From: Acidobacteriaceae bacterium
GTDB lineage: Bacteria; Acidobacteriota; Terriglobia; Terriglobales; Acidobacteriaceae
NCBI GenBank assembly: GCA_030041435.1
Contig: JASHNW010000051.1
Coordinates: forward strand, 1-40,780
Reading direction: 5' to 3'
DNA: 40,780 nucleotides
In this document: positions 35,627-40,780 of the stretch, piece by piece
How positions within the stretch are numbered: position 1 is the first letter of the stretch
How the letters are laid out: the number at the start of each line of letters is the position of its first letter
Notes under the pieces: model-generated
Seen by the model: only the letters and a program-made list of their open reading frames with translations
Told to the model about the DNA's origin: nothing
Databases searched by the model: none
Program-made: the position numbers and the translations under genes

Positions 35627-36039
35627 TGCCCGCATTGCGGGTTGTCATCGATACAAATGTGCTGGTATCGGGCCTTGCGTATCCTTCCAGCATCCCGGGC
35701 CGCATTGTGAGTGCCTGGCGGCGTGGTGCGATCGATGTGATTCTGTCGAGATACATTTTGGATGAAATGAGACGCGTGCTCCCTCGGCTGGGTCCGATTC
35801 GATTCAGCGCGGAAGAAGTCCGCAATCTCGCGGATAGCTTCATGCTGTTCACAGATATTGTCGAGCCGGACGGCGAGCACGAACCGGAATTACGCGATGC
35901 CTCAGACCAGGCGGTGCTGGCGACGTTTCGGGCAGCAAGTGCAGACTACCTGGTCACTGGGGATAAGGATCTTCTGGTTCTCGCGGGGAGATACCCCATC
36001 GTCACCGCGGCGGAGTTTTGGGCGCGTCACGGAGAGTAG
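35626..36039 (+). CDS. PIN-domain toxin (COG1569 type)
   Basis: 137 residues. Asp9 in RVVIDTNVLVSGLAYPSSIPGRI, Asp-Ala-Ser-Asp (LRDASDQAVLATFRAASADYLVTGDKDLL) and the closing PIVTAAEFWARHG mark the COG1569/PF13470 PIN subfamily, a putative toxin group related to VapC. It is coupled to the Phd-type antitoxin. This pairing, Phd/YefM with PIN, is well known. It is the fifth toxin-antitoxin-like pair of the window and lies between a membrane-protein gene and queC. Confidence 0.9.
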   Translation: MPALRVVIDTNVLVSGLAYPSSIPGRIVSAWRRGAIDVILSRYILDEMRRVLPRLGPIRFSAEEVRNLADSFMLFTDIVEPDGEHEPELRDASDQAVLATFRAASADYLVTGDKDLLVLAGRYPIVTAAEFWARHGE

Positions 36040-36228
36040 AACGGGTCTCATCAATAGATTTGAGGCTTCGGTCAAAAGTACGAGCCCCGCTGCTGCGGCG
36101 GATCTCATCTGCAGCGCCTTCGCGTGCATTTGGCTTACGTGACCAGTTCCAGGCATTCCCAACGTCGAGTGACCTTAGTGTTGGGCAGGTCCCGTTTTCG
36201 GCGATTTGTCGCGTTACGATAGAGGGTG

Positions 36229-37005
36229 ATGTCGGCAGCGAGAGAGCGGACTGTGGTGTGCCTGTCCGGGGGGATGGACTCGTGCGTTTGCGCAGCACTG
36301 GCCGCCCGCGACTACGACGCGTATGCGCTGCACTGCGGCTATGGGCAGCGGACTGAGGAGCGGGAACTCAAGTCGGCGCGCGGCGTAGCGGAAGCGCTTG
36401 GGTTCAGGGACTTTCTGCACCTGCGGCTGGATCTGTTCCGGCGCATTGGCGGGTCGGCGCTGACCGATGATCGGATCGACGTGCCGGAGGCTGCGGACGG
36501 CGCGGGGGGTGGGCTGGAGCATGCGAGCACCCGAGCCGGATCCGCAATCCCTGTGACCTATGTGCCGTTTCGCAACGCGCATTTTCTGTCGGCGGCGGTG
36601 AGCTGGGCGGAGGTGCTGGGGGCGAAAGCGGTGTTCATCGGTGCGGTGGAGCAGGACAGCTCGGGATATCCGGACTGCCGGCCGGCGTATTATGCGGCCT
36701 TCCAGGAGCTGATTCGCCAGGGCACGAGAGAAGGCGACATCCAGGTGAGGACACCGCTCATCCACATGCACAAGAGCGAGATTGTGAGGCTCGGCCTTGA
36801 ACTGGCCGCGCCGCTGGATTTAACGTGGTCATGCTATTCGGGTTCGGAAGCCGCATGCGGCGTATGCGAGAGCTGCGTGCTGCGGTTGCGGGCTTTCGAG
36901 CAGGCCGGTGTGAAGGACCCGATCCGGTACGCGGGGCGGACGGAGCGGGGAGACGACATTCAGGAGCGAGCCGCGGAGCAGTGGTCGAAACCCCGAGCAA
37001 GCTGA
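36229..37005 (+). CDS. queC: 7-cyano-7-deazaguanine synthase
   Basis: 258 residues from ATG 36229; a GTG one codon earlier is also open. It makes preQ0 from CDG with ATP and ammonia in queuosine synthesis. The P-loop is LSGGMDS (12-18). The zinc site is the Cys set in TWSCYSGSEAACGVCESCVLRLRAF. HCGYGQRTEERELKSA and FRNAHFLSAA are family blocks. A spacer of about 25 residues (DVPEAADGAGGGLEHASTRAG) near residue 85-110 is longer than in E. coli QueC. TACGAT (36215-36220) lies 8 bases before the ATG, suggesting a short leader. No preQ1 riboswitch is evident in the 189 bases upstream, and queD, queE and queF are absent from the window. Confidence 0.95.
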   Translation: MSAARERTVVCLSGGMDSCVCAALAARDYDAYALHCGYGQRTEERELKSARGVAEALGFRDFLHLRLDLFRRIGGSALTDDRIDVPEAADGAGGGLEHASTRAGSAIPVTYVPFRNAHFLSAAVSWAEVLGAKAVFIGAVEQDSSGYPDCRPAYYAAFQELIRQGTREGDIQVRTPLIHMHKSEIVRLGLELAAPLDLTWSCYSGSEAACGVCESCVLRLRAFEQAGVKDPIRYAGRTERGDDIQERAAEQWSKPRAS

Positions 37006-37062
37006 AGCTGGGTTGTGCGGGAAGGCCGAGGCTGCGGCGCACTCGATAAGAGAGGAATGGAC

Positions 37063-38226
37063 ATGAAGAGGACAAGCAACTGGTCATGCTTCGCGCTGGC
37101 CGCTTTTTTACTTACAGTATTTCTGCCGCTGTCAACGCCCACCGCCGGGGCGCAGACGGGGGTGGCGGGTTCAGGGAAGATTCACGGCGTGGTAACCGAC
37201 CCATCGGGAGCGCCGCGGGGTGACGGGACGGTGTCGTTGTATCCCAGCACCGGAGCCGGTATAACGGCCGGTGAAGAGGCGAAATACGATCTTCCGGTAG
37301 ATGCCAACGGCAATTACAAAGGGGACAATGTCGCGGCCGGCACCTACAGCATCATCTATCGAGAGCCGAGTACGCCGAAGAACCAGGTTGTGGACCAGAT
37401 CGACGAAGTGAAGGTGACGGCGGGGCAGGATACGGAAGCGAACATCGACATGTCGCGGCCGGCTTACATTGCCAAGCTGACGCCGGAGCAGAGGAAAGCG
37501 CTGGAAGAGGCGCAGAAAAAGAACGCCGCGATCATGAAGGAGAACGCGCAGATCAAGAACCTGAATGCGGATTTGAAGACTGCGCGGGACGACGACCGGA
37601 AAAAGGATTTTGCCGATGCAGCGGCGCTGATGCAGAAGGATGCGAGTCTTAAGCCGGATGCGGCGGTGCTGTGGGTGGAACTGGGGCTGGCGCAGGCGGG
37701 GCTGAAGCAGTGCTCGGATGCGGAGACGGCGCTGCAGAAAGGCATCGCGCTGGACGCCGCGGCGAAGAAGCCGGATCCGGAGCTGGAAGGCGCGGCCAAC
37801 GACAAGCTGGGCGAGTGCAATGTGACGGACGGCAAGATTCCCGACGGAGAAGCAGCCTACGATGCCGCGGCTAAGGTGAATCCGGCGGGAGCGGGGATGT
37901 ATTACGAAAACGAGACGATCATGATGGATCGCGTGGGGGCGACGAATCCGACCGCGCAGGATGCCATTGTGACGGCGGCGGACAAGGCGATCGCGGCAGA
38001 TCCGAACCGGCCGATTCCGTACTATCTGAAAGCGCGGGCGCTGGTAGCCAAGGCAACCGTGGATCAGAAGACGGGCAAGATCGTCGCGCCGCCGGGGTGT
38101 CTTGAGGCTTACCAGAAATATATCGATCTGGCGCCGAACGGGCAGTTCGTTGCTGACGCGAAGGCGGTGATTGCGGAGATGAGCCAGACGCAGGCGACCA
38201 GCTACAAAGCCGGAAGAAAACACTGA
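37063..38226 (+). CDS. Secreted protein with carboxypeptidase-regulatory-like and TPR-like parts
   Basis: 387 residues from ATG 37063 (GAGG seven bases upstream; an ATG two codons earlier overlaps that site). A signal peptide covers about residues 1-31 (CFALAAFLLTVFLPLSTPTAGAQ). A beta-sandwich similar to carboxypeptidase regulatory domains follows (GKIHGVVTDPSGAPRGDGTVSLYP to about residue 125). A charged helical region with many Lys/Asp/Glu (TPEQRKALEEAQKKNAAIMKEN) comes next. Then there are TPR-like units: AAVLWVELGLAQAGLKQCSDAETALQKGIAL and GKIPDGEAAYDAAAKVNP. The architecture is common among secreted acidobacterial proteins and suggests a periplasmic or surface scaffold; the role is unknown. 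A strong terminator follows. Confidence 0.78.
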   Translation: MKRTSNWSCFALAAFLLTVFLPLSTPTAGAQTGVAGSGKIHGVVTDPSGAPRGDGTVSLYPSTGAGITAGEEAKYDLPVDANGNYKGDNVAAGTYSIIYREPSTPKNQVVDQIDEVKVTAGQDTEANIDMSRPAYIAKLTPEQRKALEEAQKKNAAIMKENAQIKNLNADLKTARDDDRKKDFADAAALMQKDASLKPDAAVLWVELGLAQAGLKQCSDAETALQKGIALDAAAKKPDPELEGAANDKLGECNVTDGKIPDGEAAYDAAAKVNPAGAGMYYENETIMMDRVGATNPTAQDAIVTAADKAIAADPNRPIPYYLKARALVAKATVDQKTGKIVAPPGCLEAYQKYIDLAPNGQFVADAKAVIAEMSQTQATSYKAGRKH

Positions 38227-38250
38227 TCTTCGGGCCGATGAACCGGAAGG

Positions 38251-38284
38251 AAGAGCGCCGTGCATACGGCGCTCTTTTGTTTTT
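38251..38284 (+). terminator. Rho-independent terminator after the secreted TPR-like gene
   Basis: A perfect 10-bp stem AAGAGCGCCG (38251-38260) and CGGCGCTCTT (38267-38276), loop TGCATA, followed by TTTTGTTTTT. It stands 24 bases after the stop and 18 bases before moeA, so it separates the two transcription units. Confidence 0.93.
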
Positions 38285-38301
38285 GCGACAATCTTTGCGG
38301 G

Positions 38302-39546
38302 ATGACGGAGGCGTCTGTGTCGGAGGGTTCTGAGATCGTTCTGAGTTACGACGAAGCGGCGGCGGTAGTGCGCGATCACGCAGAGCAGGTGCGCGGCCAG
38401 CCGCGGCCGGTGGAACGAGTGGCGCTGTTCGCGGCCGCGGAGCGGGTGCTGGCTGGGGCGGTGAAGGGGGATCGGGATCAGCCTCCGTTTGCACGCGCCA
38501 TGCGGGATGGGTTTGCGTGCCGGGCCGTCGATTTGCAGGCCGGATGGCTGCGGGTGAGGGGGCAGCTGCGGGCGGGTGAAGCGTGGGCAGGCGGCGCAAT
38601 CGGGCCGGGAGAAGCGGTGGAGGTCATGACCGGCGCGGCCGTGCCGGCGGGCGCGGACTGCGTGGTGATGGTGGAACACGTGAGCGTCGCGGAGGGGCGG
38701 ATGCGGCTGGCGGGGCCTCGCGAATTGGCCGCGGGGGAGAATGTGGTGCCTGCCGGCGCGGAGGCCAGGGGCGGAGACGTGGTGGTTCCGGCGGGGCGGC
38801 GGCTGGGTGTGACGGAGATTGGGGCGGCGGCGGCGTGCGGGGCGGCGGAGGTCGAAGTGTGGGCGCGGCCACGGGCAGCGATTCTGGCGACCGGCGACGA
38901 ACTGGTGGAGGTGGGCGAAAAGCCGCTCGTGCATCAGATTCGTAACTCGAACAGTTACAGTCTGGCGGCGCAGGTGCACGCGGCGGGAGGCGAGCCGGTA
39001 ATGTTTCCGGTTGTGCCGGACGATGCGCGGGCGACGGAGCGAGCGATTGCCGAGGCGGCGGTGTGCGAGTTGGTGCTGCTCACCGGCGGCGTATCGATGG
39101 GGAAATTCGACTATGTGGAGCAGGCGCTGACGGCGCTGGGGGCGCAATTCTTCTTTACGGGAGCGAAGATCCAGCCGGGCAAGCCGGTGGCATTTGGGAA
39201 ATTGCGGGAGACGTACTTTTTCGGACTGCCGGGGAATCCGATTTCGACGATGGTGACGTTTGCGCTGTTCGCGGCTCCGCTGCTGCGGGCGATGGGCGGC
39301 GAGGACGATGCCGGGCCGCGCTTCGTACTGGCGCGCGTGGAAGAAGAGGTACGGGTGAAGGCGGGGCTGACGCGGTTTTTGCCGGCGCGGATCGAAAGCG
39401 ATGTGCGTGGAGCGCGGGTGCGGCGCATTGCATGGCAGGGGTCGGGGGATCTGGCGGCGGCGGCGCGGGCGAACGCGTTTGTGGTGGCGCCGGAGACCGC
39501 GGAGGGTTTGGCGGCGGGGGAACTCGCGTCGGTGCTGCTGCTCTGA
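38302..39546 (+). CDS. moeA: Molybdopterin molybdotransferase MoeA
   Basis: 414 residues from ATG 38302. It inserts molybdate into adenylylated molybdopterin. Landmarks are the early RDQPPFARAMRDGFACRA, the EVMTGAAVPAGADCVVMVEHV block, ILATGDELVEVGEKP, LLTGGVSMGKFDYVEQAL and FGLPGNPISTMVTF, all MoeA signatures. No Shine-Dalgarno is clear; GACAAT (38287-38292), between the terminator and the ATG, sits 9 bases upstream and may give a nearly leaderless message. The short space after the terminator leaves room for little else. Neighbouring moaA or mobA genes are not seen. MoeA and its stop nearly touch the stop of the converging sugar-transporter gene. Confidence 0.95.
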   Translation: MTEASVSEGSEIVLSYDEAAAVVRDHAEQVRGQPRPVERVALFAAAERVLAGAVKGDRDQPPFARAMRDGFACRAVDLQAGWLRVRGQLRAGEAWAGGAIGPGEAVEVMTGAAVPAGADCVVMVEHVSVAEGRMRLAGPRELAAGENVVPAGAEARGGDVVVPAGRRLGVTEIGAAAACGAAEVEVWARPRAAILATGDELVEVGEKPLVHQIRNSNSYSLAAQVHAAGGEPVMFPVVPDDARATERAIAEAAVCELVLLTGGVSMGKFDYVEQALTALGAQFFFTGAKIQPGKPVAFGKLRETYFFGLPGNPISTMVTFALFAAPLLRAMGGEDDAGPRFVLARVEEEVRVKAGLTRFLPARIESDVRGARVRRIAWQGSGDLAAAARANAFVVAPETAEGLAAGELASVLLL

Positions 39547-40780
39547 TCAGCCTCGGATCAGGCGCGGCTGCGAGGCGATGAAGGCGTAGAGCGCGACGCC
39601 ACAGTAGGCGATCGCAGGGACAGCGTAAGCGAGGGCGACGCCATGTCCCATCTCGGAGAGCTTGCCCATGGCGGGGGTGAGGACGGCGCCTCCGATGATG
39701 GACATGACGAGGATGGAGCCGCCGATTTTCGTCTTGTCGCCGAGTTCCTTGATGCCGAGCGCAAAAATCGTGGGGAACATAAGCGACATGAAGAAGCTGG
39801 TGACGAAGAGACACCACAGGCCTGCCCAGCCGGGATGCAGGACGGCGACGAGCGCGAGCGCGGTGTTGGCGACCGCGTAGAAGCCGGTGAGGAGATGCGG
39901 ACGGACGTGACGCATGAGCCAGGCGGAGAAGAAGCGGCCGACGGCAAAGGCGGCAAGCGTGCCGGTGAGCAGATAGCCTGCGGTGCGCTCAGGGACGCTG
40001 GTGTACTGCTGCGCGTACTGGATGAAGTAGCTCCACGTGCCGACCTGCGCGCCGACATAAAGGAACTGCGCGGCGACGGCGGCGAGGAAATGCATGCGCA
40101 GCAGGCGGCCCTCGCCTGGTTGCGGTGAGCCGGATTGCGAGTCTTCCGGCGCAACGTCCTGCTCCGTGCCGACTTTGGGGAAGCGCGTGCGGGCGATGAG
40201 CAGAGCCCAGAGGAAGACGATGGCAGCGAGGACCATGTAGGGATGGACGACGCGGAGAATCTCGGAGCGCAGGTAAGCGTGGTACTGGTGCTGCGCCTGA
40301 AGCGCGGCGACCTGATTGGGTTTCAGTTCGATACCGGAAAAGATGAAGACCGTGCCAATGAGCGCTCCGCTGATGGAGCCGAGGGGATTGAAGGCCTGGG
40401 CAAGGTTGAGGCGGCGCTCGGAGGTGCGCGGGTCGCCCATTTCGGCGATGAAGGGGTTGGAGGAAGTCTCAAGAAACGAGAGACCGCTGGCGATGACGAA
40501 AAGCGCAACGAGGAAATACGCGTAGCGGTCGGCGAGCGCGGCGGGCCAGAAGAGCAGGGCGCCGGTTCCGAAGAGGCAGAGGCCGGTGAGGATGCCGGTT
40601 TTGTATCCGGCTTTTCGCGCCACCATGCCGGCGGGCAACGCGAACAGAAAATAGCCGAGGTAAAAGGCAAACTGCACCAGTCCCGCCTGCAGGCGGTTGA
40701 TGGTGAACGACGTCATGAACTGGCGGATGAGGATGTCGTTGAGGTTGTTGGGAATGGCCCAGAGGAAGAAGAGCGCAGCG
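39547..40780 (-). CDS. FucP-like sugar:proton symporter, N-terminus missing
   Basis: At least 410 residues of an MFS transporter of the fucose/glucose/galactose permease group; the start lies beyond the window edge. The frame remains open to base 40780 and reads LFFLWAIPNNLNDILIRQFMTSFTINRLQAGLVQFAFYLGYFLFALPAG, the family's first helices, so the ATG at 40716 is internal. Further blocks are LETSSNPFIAEMGDP, RLNLAQAFNPLGSISG, a charged central loop (TEQDVAPEDSQSGSPQPGEG), YVGAQVGTWSYFIQYA, FMSLMFPTIFALGIKELGDKTKIGGSILVMSIIGGAVL. The sugar is not certain: FucP relatives take fucose, glucose, galactose or N-acetylglucosamine. The stop lies directly after that of moeA, which converges on it. Confidence 0.9.
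   Translation of the reverse strand, partial: AALFFLWAIPNNLNDILIRQFMTSFTINRLQAGLVQFAFYLGYFLFALPAGMVARKAGYKTGILTGLCLFGTGALLFWPAALADRYAYFLVALFVIASGLSFLETSSNPFIAEMGDPRTSERRLNLAQAFNPLGSISGALIGTVFIFSGIELKPNQVAALQAQHQYHAYLRSEILRVVHPYMVLAAIVFLWALLIARTRFPKVGTEQDVAPEDSQSGSPQPGEGRLLRMHFLAAVAAQFLYVGAQVGTWSYFIQYAQQYTSVPERTAGYLLTGTLAAFAVGRFFSAWLMRHVRPHLLTGFYAVANTALALVAVLHPGWAGLWCLFVTSFFMSLMFPTIFALGIKELGDKTKIGGSILVMSIIGGAVLTPAMGKLSEMGHGVALAYAVPAIAYCGVALYAFIASQPRLIRG

Noticed and set aside
36040-36228. preQ1 riboswitch before queC
   Set aside because: Only a CCCAAC/GTTGGG inverted repeat is visible; I could not fit the preQ1 aptamer, and the -10-like box is only 8 bases from the start.

Overview
The window is a GC-rich bacterial chromosome segment. 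It most likely comes from an acidobacterium of the Terriglobia/Acidobacteriaceae type. The reasons are an FtsH very close in wording to the one I remember from Acidobacterium, a Gram-negative envelope gene set (kdsA, lpxI, lptE), small palindromic repeats of the kind common in that phylum, and many secreted proteins of unknown function. It is a mosaic of housekeeping genes separated by small accessory insertions. I see no rRNA, tRNA, CRISPR array, prophage or transposase gene.

Layout. 1-2273: end of an NCS1 nucleobase transporter overlapping a methylmalonate-semialdehyde dehydrogenase (pyrimidine or hydantoin breakdown). 2282-2667: an array of 7-bp repeats abutting a 351-bp non-coding inverted-repeat element. 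2690-7791: YhhS-like MFS exporter, ftsH, a VapBC-type pair, lptE and a small lysine-rich protein. 7930-13512: HigBA, then purF, purL and kdsA on the minus strand. 13701-16930: OsmC-like protein, AbrB/PIN pair, a second copy of the inverted-repeat element, and pyrG. 17230-21511: two secreted unknowns, a four-helix-bundle gene enclosed by inverted heptamer arrays, a membrane-anchored peroxiredoxin and lpxI. 21522-26911: a large M14-type peptidase, guaA and a DUF433/DUF5615 pair. 27044-31000: a zinc-finger protein, a Tat-exported glycoside-hydrolase-like protein and two membrane proteins. 30987-36039: leuS, nfo, a small membrane protein and a Phd/PIN pair. 36229-40780: queC, a secreted repeat protein, moeA and the start-proximal part of a FucP-like sugar transporter.

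How it fits together. Purine and pyrimidine nucleotide synthesis (purL-purF, guaA, pyrG) and outer-membrane assembly (kdsA, lpxI, lptE) make up the core. Five toxin-antitoxin-like pairs sit in the gaps between core genes, four of them with PIN or PIN-like toxins; three have clear palindromic operators and a fourth has alternating inverted half-sites. The likely ancestral pyrG-kdsA neighbourhood is split by an opposite-strand insertion.

The most unusual structures are: (1) the heptamer-bounded four-helix-bundle element at 19507-19986, with related solo heptamer arrays at 2282 and 33670; (2) the two transposase-less inverted-repeat elements, whose internal blocks differ in position; (3) a run of four palindromes read in frame into the PurF propeptide; and (4) a recurring -10-like hexamer 5-11 bases before start codons, which suggests very short or absent leaders.
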